The position numbers and the translations under genes are program-made. From an uncultured Hyphomicrobiales bacterium (lineage in GTDB: Bacteria; Pseudomonadota; Alphaproteobacteria; Rhizobiales; Beijerinckiaceae): a DNA stretch of 35,994 nt. The stretch lies in the NCBI GenBank assembly GCA_903825465.1, contig CAIKAR010000001.1, positions 1 to 35,994 of the forward strand, read 5' to 3'. Of the stretch, positions 23,763 through 33,404 are shown in pieces. Under the pieces are notes generated by a model, which searched no databases, was not told the origin of the DNA, and worked only from the letters and a program-made list of their open reading frames with translations. The stretch's first letter is position 1. Every line of letters starts with the position of its first letter.

Positions 23763-23990
23763 ATGCGCGCTCAATCATTGCGTTTCGTGCGTAGCCACGA
23801 CCAGGCGTTTTTGGCGACGCGTTCGGGCGCGCGCGCCACGAAGCTCGCGGTTGAAGTCGCGGGTTTCACGCTGGGATTGGCGTTTTCCGCCGTCGTCGTC
23901 CTCATGGTCTCGGCTTTCACGAAAGCGCCGGCCTACGAATCATACAGCGTGGGAATCGCCGAGCTCTCCGGTTCCGGCGCGGGCGAATAA
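23763..23990 (+). CDS. Small single-helix membrane protein inside the urt operon, unknown
   Basis: This is a 75-aa ORF with a GAAGGTGGACC ribosome binding site before its ATG. A basic, Arg-rich N-terminus (MRAQSLRFVRSHDQAFLATR) leads to one strong hydrophobic helix (about residues 33-50, VAGFTLGLAFSAVVVLMV). A short polar tail (KAPAYESYSVGIAELSGSG) is probably periplasmic by the positive-inside rule. It lies between urtA and urtB, co-directional with both. I do not recognise a family. It could be an accessory subunit or regulator of urea transport. An in-frame ATG at 23727 exists but the site favours 23763. Confidence 0.6.
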   Translation: MRAQSLRFVRSHDQAFLATRSGARATKLAVEVAGFTLGLAFSAVVVLMVSAFTKAPAYESYSVGIAELSGSGAGE

Positions 23991-24082
23991 GCTCGGCCAT
24001 CGAACAACGCGACATCCGCGGGCGGGCCCCGCGATTCCGATCCCACGCGCGCGGCGCGGCGGGCCTCTTTGAAGCGGCGACG

Positions 24083-25753
24083 ATGCTTGAAAAAGTGAAC
24101 AAACGCGAAGCGCGAAACCGCGAAGGCATAAGCGTCCGGGCGCGGCGGATCGTCCTTCAACTGGCGTTTGCGTTATTCGCCGCGACCTTGCTCGCGTCAT
24201 TCGCTTCTTCCGCGCGCGCCGACGCCTTCGACGACGCGATGGCTGGGTTCGCCACGGACAAGTTCCCGGAAATCGAACAGGCCATCGGCGATCTCGTGGC
24301 GACTGGCGCGCCGTCGGCGCCGGCGATTCTCGACGCTCTCGCGGGCAATCGCCTGATGTTCGATCCGGACGAGGGCAAGGTCTATATCGCGAACGACAAC
24401 GACGAGTACTTCGATCCGCGCACCGGTGAAAAAGTGGCCGTCGAATCGCCCGACGACCTCAAGAAGGTGCGCCTCAACAACGCGGTGCGCGCGGCGCTGC
24501 AGGCGGCGCAGGGCGCGATGAGCCTGATGGCGCCGGATCCCGCGCGCCGGTTGTCGTCGGCGAATGAAATTTTCAAATCGCGCGACCCAGCGGCGTTGCC
24601 ACAACTCGACGCGGCGATCGCCGCCGAGAAGTCGCCCGGAGTGAAAAGGGCGCTTGGCGAGGCGCGCGCGGCGATCGTCGCCGGAGATTCCGCCACGCCC
24701 GAGGCGGAGCGCCTCGCGGCGGTGGAAACCTTGAAGTCGCGCGGCGATCAGGACTCGGCGGGGATTTTGACGAATATCGCGTCCTCCGCGACGGGTCGCG
24801 TCAAAGCGGCGGCGTCGGCCGCCTCGGGCGCGATTCAAGCGCGGCTCGCGTTGTGGAGCAATGTTCAAAACGTCTTTTACGGGCTGTCGCTGGGTTCGGT
24901 GTTGCTGCTCGCGGCCATCGGCCTCGCCATCACATTCGGCGTCATGGGCGTCATCAACATGGCGCACGGCGAGATGGTCATGCTGGGCGCCTACGTGACC
25001 TTCGCGACGCAGCAGGCTATCCGCGCCTGGGCGCCCGGGCTTTTCGACTACTCGCTGCTGATCGCGGTGCCGCTGGCGTTTGTCGCCACGGGCCTTGTCG
25101 GCGTCGCCATCGAACGCTCCATCATCCGCTTTCTTTACGGCAGGCCGCTCGAAACCCTGCTCGCGACGTTCGGCCTGTCGCTGCTGTTGCAACAAGCGGT
25201 GCGCACGGCGTTCGGCGCCAACAACCGCGAAGTTGGCGCGCCCGCCTTCATGGCGGGATCGTTCGATTTCGGCGGGGTTGCGATCACGTCGGGCCGCCTG
25301 TGGATCATCGTGTTCGCGCTCGCGGTGTTTTTCGCGCTGCAACTCGTGCTGCGCGCGACGCCGTTCGGCCTGCGAGTCCGCGCGGTGACGCAGAACCGGC
25401 GCATGGCCTCCGCCATGGGAATCGACACAAACCGCGTCGACGCCCTCGCTTTCGGCCTTGGCTCGGGCATCGCGGGCATGGCCGGCGTCGCGCTCTCGCA
25501 AATCGACAACGTTTCGCCCAATCTCGGCCAATCCTACATCATCGACAGCTTTCTCGTCGTGGTGTTCGGCGGCGTCGGCAATCTCTGGGGAACGTTGGTC
25601 GCTGCGTTGACCCTGGGAATCGCCAACAAATTGTTGGAGCCGCTGATAGGCGCGGTTCTCGGCAAGATCGCGATGCTCGTCTTCATCATCCTTTTCATCC
25701 AGAAGCGGCCGCGCGGCCTGTTCGCGCTCAAGGGCCGGGCCGTGGAGGCCTGA
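24083..25753 (+). CDS. urtB: Urea ABC transporter permease UrtB
   Basis: UrtB is one of two inner-membrane permeases for urea. The 556-aa protein has an N-terminal signal/anchor (about residues 26-46), then a periplasmic helical domain of about 200 residues (ALAGNRLMFDPDEGKVYIAN, YFDPRTGEKVAVESPDDLKK), seen in UrtB but not in LivH. A LivH-like permease domain follows: AIGLAITFGVMGVINMAHGE, VTQNRRMASAMGIDTNRVDA (the ATPase-contacting EAA-type loop) and SFLVVVFGGVGNLWGTLVAA. It is followed 1 bp later by urtC. The ATG at 24083 has no strong ribosome binding site; a start nearer the signal peptide is possible. Confidence 0.95.
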   Translation: MLEKVNKREARNREGISVRARRIVLQLAFALFAATLLASFASSARADAFDDAMAGFATDKFPEIEQAIGDLVATGAPSAPAILDALAGNRLMFDPDEGKVYIANDNDEYFDPRTGEKVAVESPDDLKKVRLNNAVRAALQAAQGAMSLMAPDPARRLSSANEIFKSRDPAALPQLDAAIAAEKSPGVKRALGEARAAIVAGDSATPEAERLAAVETLKSRGDQDSAGILTNIASSATGRVKAAASAASGAIQARLALWSNVQNVFYGLSLGSVLLLAAIGLAITFGVMGVINMAHGEMVMLGAYVTFATQQAIRAWAPGLFDYSLLIAVPLAFVATGLVGVAIERSIIRFLYGRPLETLLATFGLSLLLQQAVRTAFGANNREVGAPAFMAGSFDFGGVAITSGRLWIIVFALAVFFALQLVLRATPFGLRVRAVTQNRRMASAMGIDTNRVDALAFGLGSGIAGMAGVALSQIDNVSPNLGQSYIIDSFLVVVFGGVGNLWGTLVAALTLGIANKLLEPLIGAVLGKIAMLVFIILFIQKRPRGLFALKGRAVEA

Positions 25754-25754
25754 C

Positions 25755-26888
25755 GTGGGCGACGCGAAGCTGCTCGATTTCAAGGGACTCGTTTTCGTCG
25801 CCGTTCTCGCCGCGGCGGCGGCGATCGTGCCCGCGCTGACGCTGTTCACGCCAACTGCGTCGCCGCTGCATGTGCCGCCCTATCTCGTCGCGTTGTTCGG
25901 CAAATACCTGTGCTTCGCGCTGCTGGCCTTGGCGCTCGACCTGGTGTGGGGCTATTGCGGCATCCTCTCGCTCGGGCATGGCGCCTTCTTCGCCCTCGGC
26001 GGCTACGCGATGGGCATGTACCTCATGCGCCAAATTGGCTCGCGCGGCGTTTACGCCAATCCGGATCTGCCCGACTTCATGGTCTTTTTGAATTGGAAGG
26101 CCGTGCCCTTCACATGGTGGGGCTTTTCGTCGTTCCCCTACGCGCTGGCGATGGCGTTGCTGGTTCCCGGCGCCCTCGCTTTCGCTTTTGGCTGGCTGGC
26201 CTTTCGCTCGCGCGTCACCGGCGTCTACCTGTCGATCATCACCCAGGCGATGACCTACGCGCTGCAACTCGCCTTTTTCCGCAACGACATGGGGTTCGGC
26301 GGCAACAACGGATTAACGGATTTCAAGGATATCCTCGGCTTCAACGTCCAATCGGACGCGACGCGCGCCGCCTTGTTCTCGCTTTCGGCGATAGCGCTGA
26401 TCGGAGCCTATCTCGCCGCGCGCGCGATGACGGTGTCGAAGTTCGGCAAGGTTGTGATCGCCATCCGCGACGCCGAGTCGCGGGCGCGCTTCATCGGCTA
26501 CCGGGTCGAGAACTACAAAATCGCGGTGTTCGTCGTTTCGGCTGTCATGGCCGGCGTCGCGGGGGCCCTGTACGTGCCGCAGGTCGGCATTATCAATCCG
26601 GGCGAGTTCGCGCCGGCGAACTCAATCGAGGCGGTCATCTGGGTGTCGGTCGGCGGCCGCGGAACGCTTGTCGGCGCCGCGCTCGGCGCCATCCTCGTGA
26701 ATTTCGCCAAGACGTGGTTCACCGGCGCGTTGCCGGAGTTCTGGTTGTTCGCGCTTGGCTTGTTGTTCATCGTGGTGACGATTTTCATGCCCCGCGGATT
26801 GCTCGGCCTGTTTGACAGCCGCCGCGCCGCGCCGGCCAAGGCAGCGGCGCTCAAAAGCGCGCCAACCGCCGGGGAAGCCGCGCAATGA
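25755..26888 (+). CDS. urtC: Urea ABC transporter permease UrtC
   Basis: This 377-aa LivM-like inner-membrane permease is the partner of UrtB. Motifs are LDLVWGYCGILSLGHGAFFA and GGYAMGMYLMRQIG, with the ATPase-contacting loop VVIAIRDAESRARFIGYRVE and the conserved IEAVIWVSVGGRGTLVGAAL. MPRGLLGLFDSRRAAPAKA forms the cytoplasmic tail. It begins with GTG 1 bp after the urtB stop and ends overlapping the urtD ATG (ATGA), so translation is coupled on both sides. Confidence 0.95.
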   Translation: MGDAKLLDFKGLVFVAVLAAAAAIVPALTLFTPTASPLHVPPYLVALFGKYLCFALLALALDLVWGYCGILSLGHGAFFALGGYAMGMYLMRQIGSRGVYANPDLPDFMVFLNWKAVPFTWWGFSSFPYALAMALLVPGALAFAFGWLAFRSRVTGVYLSIITQAMTYALQLAFFRNDMGFGGNNGLTDFKDILGFNVQSDATRAALFSLSAIALIGAYLAARAMTVSKFGKVVIAIRDAESRARFIGYRVENYKIAVFVVSAVMAGVAGALYVPQVGIINPGEFAPANSIEAVIWVSVGGRGTLVGAALGAILVNFAKTWFTGALPEFWLFALGLLFIVVTIFMPRGLLGLFDSRRAAPAKAAALKSAPTAGEAAQ

Positions 26889-27652
26889 GCGTCGCCGCGG
26901 ACAATCCGGCCCTCACCTCGTCGCTCCTTTATCTTGACGGCGTCTGCGTCACGTTCGACGGCTACAGGGCGTTGCGCGGGCTGTCGCTGGTGCTCGCGCC
27001 AGGCGAAATGCGCGCCATTATCGGCCCCAACGGCGCCGGAAAAACCACGATGATGGACATCGTCACCGGCAAGACGCGCGCGGATTCCGGCGATGTCTAT
27101 TTCGGCGGCGGACACGACTTGTCGCGTCTCGACGAGGCCACGATCGCGGAACTCGGCGTTGGCCGCAAGTTTCAAAAGCCCACGGTTTTCGAGAGCCACA
27201 CGGTCGACGACAACATACTGCTGGCGTTGAAGGCGCCGCGAACGGCGGCGGCGACCTTGTTCGGCCGGCGCCCGCCGGCGGAGCGGGAGAGGATCGACCG
27301 CATCCTCGAAACCACCCGTTTGAAGGACCATCGCGCGCGCCGCGCCGCCGATCTCTCGCATGGGCAGAAGCAATGGCTCGAGATCGGCATGCTGCTGGCC
27401 CAGGATCCCAAGCTGTTGCTAGTGGACGAGCCGGTCGCCGGGATGACCGACGCGGAAACCGCGCAGACCGCCGAGTTGCTGCGGGAAATAGCGAAGGACC
27501 ATTCGGTCGTCGTCGTCGAACACGACATGGCTTTTGTGCGGGACCTCGGCGTCAAGGTCACCGTCCTGCACGAGGGCTCCGTGCTGGCCGAGGGCGCGCT
27601 GGACGATGTCAGCGCCGACCCGCGCGTCATCGAGGTCTATCTGGGACGATGA
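26885..27652 (+). CDS. urtD: Urea ABC transporter ATPase UrtD
   Basis: This 255-aa cytoplasmic ABC ATPase is of the LivG type. It has Walker A GPNGAGKTTMMDIVTG, the Q-loop region GRKFQKPTVFESHTV, signature DLSHGQKQWLEIGM (LSHGQ), Walker B KLLLVDEPVAGM, and the switch His in VVVVEHDMAFVRDLG. It works with UrtE to power urea import through UrtB/UrtC. It overlaps urtC by 4 bp and lies 1 bp before urtE. Confidence 0.97.
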   Translation: MSVAADNPALTSSLLYLDGVCVTFDGYRALRGLSLVLAPGEMRAIIGPNGAGKTTMMDIVTGKTRADSGDVYFGGGHDLSRLDEATIAELGVGRKFQKPTVFESHTVDDNILLALKAPRTAAATLFGRRPPAERERIDRILETTRLKDHRARRAADLSHGQKQWLEIGMLLAQDPKLLLVDEPVAGMTDAETAQTAELLREIAKDHSVVVVEHDMAFVRDLGVKVTVLHEGSVLAEGALDDVSADPRVIEVYLGR

Positions 27653-27653
27653 C

Positions 27654-28349
27654 ATGCTCGACGTGAAGGCCATCGATCTTTTCTACGGCGCGGCGCAGGC
27701 GCTGCGCGCCGTCTCGCTCGCCGCCACGCCGGGCAAGGTGACCTGCGTGCTCGGCCGCAACGGCGTCGGCAAGACGTCGCTCATGCGCGCCATCGTCGGC
27801 CACCAGAAGATCGCGGCCGGCGAAGTTGTTTGGCGAGGCGCGGACATCTCGAAACTTCCGCCTCACGCGCGCGCGTCGCGCGGCGTCGCGTATGTGCCGC
27901 AAGGGCGCGAGATATTTCCGCTGTTGAGCGTGAAGGAAAATCTGGAAACGGGATTCGCGGCGGCTCCGCGCGGCGAGAAATACGTTTCCAACGAAATCTT
28001 CGATCTTTTTCCCGTGCTGAAGGACATGCTGGGGCGCCGCGGCGGCGATCTCTCCGGCGGCCAGCAACAGCAACTCGCCATCGGCCGGGCGCTCGTGACA
28101 CGGCCGACATTGCTGGTGCTGGACGAGCCCACCGAGGGCATCCAGCCGTCGATCATCAAGGACATCGGCCGGGCGATCGACTACCTCCGCGGCAAGGGCG
28201 GCATGGCGATCGTGCTTGTTGAACAGTATTTCGAATTCGCGCGCGACCTCGCCGACACGTTCGTGGTCATGGACCGCGGCGCGGTCGTCATGGCGGGCGA
28301 CAGGGCCTCGATGGTGGAAGAAGATGTCCGCAAGCACATGTCCGTCTGA
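27654..28349 (+). CDS. urtE: Urea ABC transporter ATPase UrtE
   Basis: This 231-aa ABC ATPase is of the LivF type. It has Walker A GRNGVGKTSLMRAIVG, Q-loop YVPQGREIFPLL, signature GDLSGGQQQQLAIGRAL, Walker B LLVLDEPTEGIQPSI and switch His region replaced by VEQYFEFA, where Gln follows Glu as usual in LivF/UrtE. The ATG at 27654 gives the normal N-terminus (MLDVKAIDLFYG); longer in-frame starts overlap urtD. The 3' end overlaps ureD by 26 bp, tying transport to urease genes. Confidence 0.96.
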   Translation: MLDVKAIDLFYGAAQALRAVSLAATPGKVTCVLGRNGVGKTSLMRAIVGHQKIAAGEVVWRGADISKLPPHARASRGVAYVPQGREIFPLLSVKENLETGFAAAPRGEKYVSNEIFDLFPVLKDMLGRRGGDLSGGQQQQLAIGRALVTRPTLLVLDEPTEGIQPSIIKDIGRAIDYLRGKGGMAIVLVEQYFEFARDLADTFVVMDRGAVVMAGDRASMVEEDVRKHMSV

Positions 28350-29163
28350 CCGGCCCGGCCACGTGCCGCGCAACGCGCGGGCGAGGGGGGAATTGCGGCT
28401 GGAGTTCGCCGCGACCGGCGCGCGCACGGAGCTCTTCCGGGTTTTCGAAACCGGCGGTTTGCGTGTCCGCTGTCCCAACACCGCGCGCGGCTGCGAGGCC
28501 GTGATCGTCAATACGGGCGGCGGCATCGCCGGCGGCGACCACGCGAAAATCGACATCGTCGCGGGCGACGACGCGGACGCGACGATCACCACCGCCGCCG
28601 CGGAAAAAGTGTACCGCGCCCAGAACGCCGAGGCGTCGGTCGAAGTGTCGCTGCGCGCGGGCGCCCGCTCGCGCGTGGAATGGCTGCCTCAGGAGACAAT
28701 TCTCTTCGACGGCGCGCATTTGTCTCGGCGGCTGGACATAGACCTCGACTCGACCGCGTCGTTGACGCTGATGGAATGCGTCGTTTTCGGCCGCATGGCG
28801 ATGGGCGAATTGTCGATCGAGGGTTCGTTCCGCGACCGCTGGCGCGTGCGGCGCGACCGCCGACTGATCTTCGCCGAGGACGCGCGGATCGACGGCGACA
28901 TCACCGGCCTGCTTGACCGGCCCGCGATCGGCCGCAACGCCCGCGCCAGCGCGCTGTTTGTCCATGTCGCGCCCGACGCCGAAGCGCGCATCGACGCCAT
29001 TCGCGAGGCTCTCGAGCCAGTCGCGTGCGAATGGGGCGCGAGCGCCTGGAATGGCATGGCCGTGGTCCGCATGCTGTCGCCCTCGCCTGAATTGCTGCGG
29101 CTCGCTATTTTGGCGCTGCTGCGCGCCATGCGCGGCCGCGCGGCGCCGCGCGTCTGGCAATGA
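28324..29163 (+). CDS. ureD: Urease accessory protein UreD
   Basis: UreD is the scaffold that binds apo-urease and recruits UreF and UreG for nickel insertion. The 279-aa protein contains RVRCPNTARGCEAVIVNTGG, GIAGGDHAKIDIVAGDDADA, TITTAAAEKVYRAQNAEA, VEWLPQETILFDGAHLSRRL and LMECVVFGRMAMGE, which are the standard UreD motifs in order. The ATG at 28324 lies within the end of urtE and has GGTGGAAG upstream. A GTG at 28363 just after the urtE stop is the alternative start. Confidence 0.94.
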   Translation: MSASTCPSDRPGHVPRNARARGELRLEFAATGARTELFRVFETGGLRVRCPNTARGCEAVIVNTGGGIAGGDHAKIDIVAGDDADATITTAAAEKVYRAQNAEASVEVSLRAGARSRVEWLPQETILFDGAHLSRRLDIDLDSTASLTLMECVVFGRMAMGELSIEGSFRDRWRVRRDRRLIFAEDARIDGDITGLLDRPAIGRNARASALFVHVAPDAEARIDAIREALEPVACEWGASAWNGMAVVRMLSPSPELLRLAILALLRAMRGRAAPRVWQ

Positions 29164-29178
29164 ACCGGGCGGTTTCCG

Positions 29179-29799
29179 ATGAATCTAACGCCGCGTGAAA
29201 AAGACAAGCTGCTGATCGCCATGGCGGCGAACGTCGCGCGCCGCCGTCTCGAGCGCGGTGTGAAGCTCAACCATCCCGAAGCTATCGCGCTCATCACGGA
29301 CTTCGTTGTCGAGGGCGCGCGGGACGGCCGAACCGTCGCGGAGCTGATGGAAGCCGGCGCCCATGTCGTGAGCGCGGATCAGGTGATGCCGGGAATCGCC
29401 GAAATGATCCACGATGTCCAGGTCGAGGCGACGTTTCCCGACGGCACGAAGCTGGTCACCGTGCACAGCCCGGTGCGTGGTTCCGCGCGCGTCTTCTCGC
29501 CGGGCGAAGTGGTCGCGGCGGACGGCGACATCGTCATGAACGCCGGTCGCGCGACACTATCGCTTAGCGTGTCCAATTCCGGCGACAGGCCCATTCAGGT
29601 CGGTTCGCACTATCATTTCGCCGAAACCAACCCAGCGCTGAAATTCGACCGCGCCGCCGCGCGGGGGATGCGGCTGGACATCGCCGCCGGCGCCGCCGTG
29701 CGCTTCGAGCCAGGGCAGACGCGCGATGTCGCGCTCGTGGCGTTCGAGGGCGCGCGGGAGGTCTACGGGTTTCGGGGGGAAGTGATGGGGAAGTTGTAA
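29179..29799 (+). CDS. ureAB: Urease gamma-beta fusion subunit (UreA-UreB)
   Basis: This one 206-aa chain joins the two small urease subunits. Residues 1-100 are Ure[41 protein letters not shown], and [20 protein letters not shown]. The rest is Ure[41 protein letters not shown], and a terminal [10 protein letters not shown]. There is no internal stop or restart. Many alphaproteobacteria keep ureA and ureB separate; fusions are best known from Helicobacter UreA. It lies 15 bp after ureD and 41 bp before ureC. Confidence 0.96.
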   Translation: MNLTPREKDKLLIAMAANVARRRLERGVKLNHPEAIALITDFVVEGARDGRTVAELMEAGAHVVSADQVMPGIAEMIHDVQVEATFPDGTKLVTVHSPVRGSARVFSPGEVVAADGDIVMNAGRATLSLSVSNSGDRPIQVGSHYHFAETNPALKFDRAAARGMRLDIAAGAAVRFEPGQTRDVALVAFEGAREVYGFRGEVMGKL

Positions 29800-29840
29800 G
29801 GTCCGCGCGAACCCCGCCTCATTCAGCTGAAAGGCTCCAG

Positions 29841-31553
29841 ATGCCCGCAACGCTCTCCCGCGCCGCCTACGCGGACATGTTTGGCCCGACGACCGGCGAC
29901 CGTGTGCGCCTCGCCGACACGGAGCTCTTCATCGAGATCGAGCGCGATTTCACCACCTATGGCGAAGAGGTGAAGTTCGGCGGCGGCAAGGTCATCCGCG
30001 ACGGCATGGGGCAGTCGCAGGTGTCGCGCGCGCTTGGCGCGATGGACACGGTGATCACCAACGTCGTCGTGCTCGACCACTGGGGCGTCGTGAAAGCGGA
30101 TGTGGGCCTGCGCGACGGGCGCGTCGCGGCCATCGGCAAGGCCGGCAATCCGGAAATTCAAAACGGCGTGGCGATCGTCATCGGCCCGGGAACGGAAATC
30201 ATCGCGGGCGAGGGCAAAATCCTCACCGCCGGCGGCTTCGACACGCATATCCATTTCATCTGCCCTCAACAGATCGAGGCGGCGCTGATGTCCGGCGTCA
30301 CATCGATGCTGGGTGGCGGCACCGGCCCCGCGACAGGGACGTTCGCGACGACATGCACGCCGGGCCCCTGGCACATCGCGCGCATGATAGAGGCGGCGGA
30401 CGCGTTTCCGATGAACCTCGGTTTCGCGGGCAAGGGAAACGCGGCGACGCCGGCGGGGCTTGTCGAACAGGTCGAGGCGGGCGCCTGCGCGCTCAAGCTG
30501 CACGAGGACTGGGGCACGACGCCCGCCGCCATCGACTGCTGCCTTTCGGTCGCCGACGACCACGATGTTCAGGTGATGCTGCATTCCGACACGTTGAACG
30601 AATCCGGGTTTGTCCAGGACACGGTGAAGGCGTTCAAGGGCCGCACCATTCACGCCTTCCACACGGAGGGCGCGGGCGGCGGCCACGCCCCCGACATTAT
30701 GTCGATCGCGGGCTTGCCGAACGTGCTGCCGTCGTCGACCAATCCGACGCGGCCGTTCACGCGCAACACGCTCGACGAGCATCTCGACATGCTGATGGTG
30801 TGCCACCATCTCGACGGCTCGATCCCCGAGGATCTCGCCTTCGCCGAAAGCCGCATCCGCAAGGAGACCATCGCGGCCGAGGACATTCTGCACGACCTGG
30901 GCGCGCTTTCGATGATGAGCTCGGACTCGCAGGCGATGGGCCGCGTCGGAGAGGTGATCATCCGCACGTGGCAGACAGCGGACAAGATGAAGCGCCAGCG
31001 CGGCGCGCTGCCCGGGGACACGGGCGGCAACGACAATTTCCGCGTCAAACGCTATGTGGCGAAGTACACGATCAATCCAGCCATCGCGCACGGCGTTTCG
31101 AAACACATCGGCTCCATCGAGCCCGGCAAGCTCGCCGACCTCGTGTTGTGGACGCCGGCCTTCTTCGGCGTGAAGCCCGATCTCGTCATCAAAGGCGGCA
31201 TGATCGCCGCCGCGCCGATGGGCGATCCCAACGCGTCGATCCCGACGCCCCAACCCGCGCACTACCGGCCGATGTTCGGCGCCTTTGGCCGCGCCGTCGC
31301 GGCGACGTCGCTGACATTCGTGTCGCGAACCTCGCTCGACAGGGGAATCGCCGCGGCGCTGCGCGTGTCGAAGCCGCTGGTGGCCGTGGAAAACACGCGC
31401 GGCGGCATCGGCAAGAAAAGCATGGTCCACAATTCCGCGACGCCAAAGATCGACATCGACCCGGAAACCTACGCCGTCAAGGCCGATGGCGTGTTGCTGA
31501 CGTGCCAACCGGCCGATGTTTTGCCGATGGCGCAGCGTTATTTCCTTTTCTGA
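29841..31553 (+). CDS. ureC: Urease alpha subunit UreC
   Basis: This is the catalytic subunit, hydrolysing urea to ammonia and carbamate at a dinickel centre. The 570-aa protein has all key residues: H136 and H138 ([10 protein letters not shown]), the carbamylated K219 ([12 protein letters not shown]), H248 ([11 protein letters not shown]), H274 ([15 protein letters not shown]), the flap Cys321-His322-His323 ([13 protein letters not shown]), and D362 ([12 protein letters not shown]). Length is standard. Its TGA overlaps the ureE start (TGATG). A fully functional enzyme is expected. Confidence 0.98.
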   Translation: MPATLSRAAYADMFGPTTGDRVRLADTELFIEIERDFTTYGEEVKFGGGKVIRDGMGQSQVSRALGAMDTVITNVVVLDHWGVVKADVGLRDGRVAAIGKAGNPEIQNGVAIVIGPGTEIIAGEGKILTAGGFDTHIHFICPQQIEAALMSGVTSMLGGGTGPATGTFATTCTPGPWHIARMIEAADAFPMNLGFAGKGNAATPAGLVEQVEAGACALKLHEDWGTTPAAIDCCLSVADDHDVQVMLHSDTLNESGFVQDTVKAFKGRTIHAFHTEGAGGGHAPDIMSIAGLPNVLPSSTNPTRPFTRNTLDEHLDMLMVCHHLDGSIPEDLAFAESRIRKETIAAEDILHDLGALSMMSSDSQAMGRVGEVIIRTWQTADKMKRQRGALPGDTGGNDNFRVKRYVAKYTINPAIAHGVSKHIGSIEPGKLADLVLWTPAFFGVKPDLVIKGGMIAAAPMGDPNASIPTPQPAHYRPMFGAFGRAVAATSLTFVSRTSLDRGIAAALRVSKPLVAVENTRGGIGKKSMVHNSATPKIDIDPETYAVKADGVLLTCQPADVLPMAQRYFLF

Positions 31554-32020
31554 TGACGGGGGTGCGCCGAGCGACGCGGATATTTTCGCGCGGGACGTGG
31601 CGCGGCGAACCCGCCGATCAGGTGACGCTCGATTTCGACGCGCGTCATCGCAGGCGCATCGCGATGGACGGCGAAAAGGGCGCGCGCTTCCTGCTTGATC
31701 TACCTGAAGCGGTCGCTTTGCGCGGCGGCGACGCGCTGCTTCTCGACGACGGCGGGCTCGTCGAAGTCGTCGCGGCGCCGGAGCCGCTTTGCGAATTGCG
31801 CGCCGCGAGCCCGCGCGACTTCGCGCGGCTCGCGTGGCATCTCGGCAACCGCCATTTGCCTGTTCAATTCCTTGGCGAGGCGGCGCGGATACGGGTGGAC
31901 CGCGTCGTCGAGGAGATGGCCAGGGGCCTCGGCGCGACCGCCACGCGGTTCGAGGCGCCGTTTGACCCGGAGGCGGAGTCCACCTACCCCCACGCGCATG
32001 GGCGCACAAGAGGTGTTTGA
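31553..32020 (+). CDS. ureE: Urease accessory protein UreE (nickel metallochaperone)
   Basis: UreE delivers Ni2+ to the urease assembly complex. The 155-aa protein has the N-terminal strand domain ([40 protein letters not shown]) and the metal-binding domain with [20 protein letters not shown]. The tail ends [11 protein letters not shown] with only two His, so it lacks the His-rich nickel-storage tail of some UreE proteins. The ATG at 31553 overlaps the ureC stop; the gene overlaps ureF by 23 bp. Confidence 0.93.
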   Translation: MTGVRRATRIFSRGTWRGEPADQVTLDFDARHRRRIAMDGEKGARFLLDLPEAVALRGGDALLLDDGGLVEVVAAPEPLCELRAASPRDFARLAWHLGNRHLPVQFLGEAARIRVDRVVEEMARGLGATATRFEAPFDPEAESTYPHAHGRTRGV

Positions 32021-32711
32021 CGCGATCAACGACGGCTCCGCGGCTTCGCTGCCGCTGCTCGCCTGGTTGTCGCCGACGTTCCCGGTCGGCGCCTTCGCCT
32101 ACAGCCACGGGTTGGAGGCGGCGGTCGAGGCGGCCGACATCGTCGACGCGGACACGCTGCGGGAATGGCTGCGCGATCTCCTGCGACACGGAGCTGGGCG
32201 CAATGACTGCATTCTGCTCGCCGCCGCGTGGCGAGCCGCCAAAGCCGGTGAATTCGCCGGCCTCGCCGAACTTAACGGGCTGGCGTTGGCGTTGGCCCCG
32301 TCGCGCGAGCGGCTGCTGGAAACGCGGGCGCAGGGCGACGCGTTCGTCGCGGCGATCAGCGCCGCGTGGCCATGCGAAGAGATGACGGAATTCGCGGCCC
32401 GCGAGACCGCTGGCGCCGCCTACCCGATCGCGTTGGGGGTCGCGGCGGCGGGCCACGGCGTTCCATTGGAGTCGACGACGCGGGCGTTTCTCCTTGGCTT
32501 CGTTTCCAACCTCGTCTCGGCCGCGGTGCGGCTCGGCTCCATCGGCCAGACCGACGGGCAGAAAATCATCGCCGCGTCGATGCGCGACGTGGCGGCGATC
32601 GCCAGCGCCGCGCGCGTCGCGACGCCAGCCGACCTGGGGGGCGCCTCGATGCGCTCGGATATCGCTTCCATGCGCCATGAAGTCCAATACAGCAGGCTAT
32701 TCCGGTCCTGA
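31998..32711 (+). CDS. ureF: Urease accessory protein UreF
   Basis: UreF is an all-helical 237-aa protein that bridges UreD-urease and UreG and controls GTP-dependent activation. Recognisable motifs are [20 protein letters not shown] near the N-terminus, [35 protein letters not shown] and [18 protein letters not shown]. It ends [17 protein letters not shown], the usual UreF C-terminus. The ATG at 31998 lies in the end of ureE; the frame is open further upstream, but only this start gives the family N-terminus. Confidence 0.95.
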   Translation: MGAQEVFDAINDGSAASLPLLAWLSPTFPVGAFAYSHGLEAAVEAADIVDADTLREWLRDLLRHGAGRNDCILLAAAWRAAKAGEFAGLAELNGLALALAPSRERLLETRAQGDAFVAAISAAWPCEEMTEFAARETAGAAYPIALGVAAAGHGVPLESTTRAFLLGFVSNLVSAAVRLGSIGQTDGQKIIAASMRDVAAIASAARVATPADLGGASMRSDIASMRHEVQYSRLFRS

Positions 32712-32734
32712 GCCCGCTTCCAAAGGAGCAGCGT

Positions 32735-33361
32735 ATGTCGAAATCGTCGCCAAATGGCCCGCTTCGAGTGGGTGTCGGCGGACCCGTCGGCTCGGGAAAA
32801 ACCGCGCTGATGGAACAATTATGCAAGCGCTTGCGCGACCGCTTCGAGCTCGCCGCCATCACCAACGACATCTACACAAAGGAGGACGCCCGCATTCTCG
32901 CCGAGGCGGGCGCGCTGCCCATCGAGCGCATCATTGGGGTCGAAACAGGCGGCTGCCCGCACACCGCGATCCGCGAGGACGCCTCGATCAATCTGGCCGC
33001 CATCGGCGAAATGAATAAACGCTTTCCCGACCTTGACTTGATTCTGGTGGAATCGGGCGGCGACAATCTCGCGGCGACCTTCTCTCCGGAGTTGGCCGAT
33101 CTCACCATCTACGTCATCGATGTTTCGGGCGGCGAGAAAATCCCGCGCAAAGGCGGCCCTGGCATCACACGCTCGGACCTTCTGGTGATCAACAAGATCG
33201 ATCTCGCGCCCCACGTCGGCGCGTCGCTCGATGTCATGGCTCGCGACGCGAAGCTTATGCGCAAGCAGCGCCCGTTCGTTTTCGCGAATATGAAAACCGG
33301 CGAAGGCGTGCCGGGGATCATCGACTTTCTGCTTGAATCGGGCGGCATGACGACGGCGTAA
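32735..33361 (+). CDS. ureG: Urease accessory GTPase UreG
   Basis: UreG is the GTPase driving nickel insertion. The 208-aa protein has P-loop [17 protein letters not shown], the nickel-binding [13 protein letters not shown] (Cys-Pro-His), [40 protein letters not shown] and the guanine-specific NKIDLAP. All expected residues are present. An AAAGGAG site precedes the ATG, 23 bp after ureF. It is the last gene of the operon; the next gene is convergent 43 bp away. Confidence 0.98.
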   Translation: MSKSSPNGPLRVGVGGPVGSGKTALMEQLCKRLRDRFELAAITNDIYTKEDARILAEAGALPIERIIGVETGGCPHTAIREDASINLAAIGEMNKRFPDLDLILVESGGDNLAATFSPELADLTIYVIDVSGGEKIPRKGGPGITRSDLLVINKIDLAPHVGASLDVMARDAKLMRKQRPFVFANMKTGEGVPGIIDFLLESGGMTTA

Positions 33362-33404
33362 CGCCGCCTTGGGCCAATCCGGAGCGGTGGGGCGAGCGGC
33401 GCGG

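Noticed and set aside
24197-25849. 550-codon minus-strand frame opposite urtB
   Set aside because: Arg/Gln/His-rich shadow translation with no recognisable feature.
29823-32687. 954-codon open frame on the minus strand across ureC-ureF
   Set aside because: Low-complexity Arg/Asp/Val translation; the plus strand carries unmistakable urease genes.
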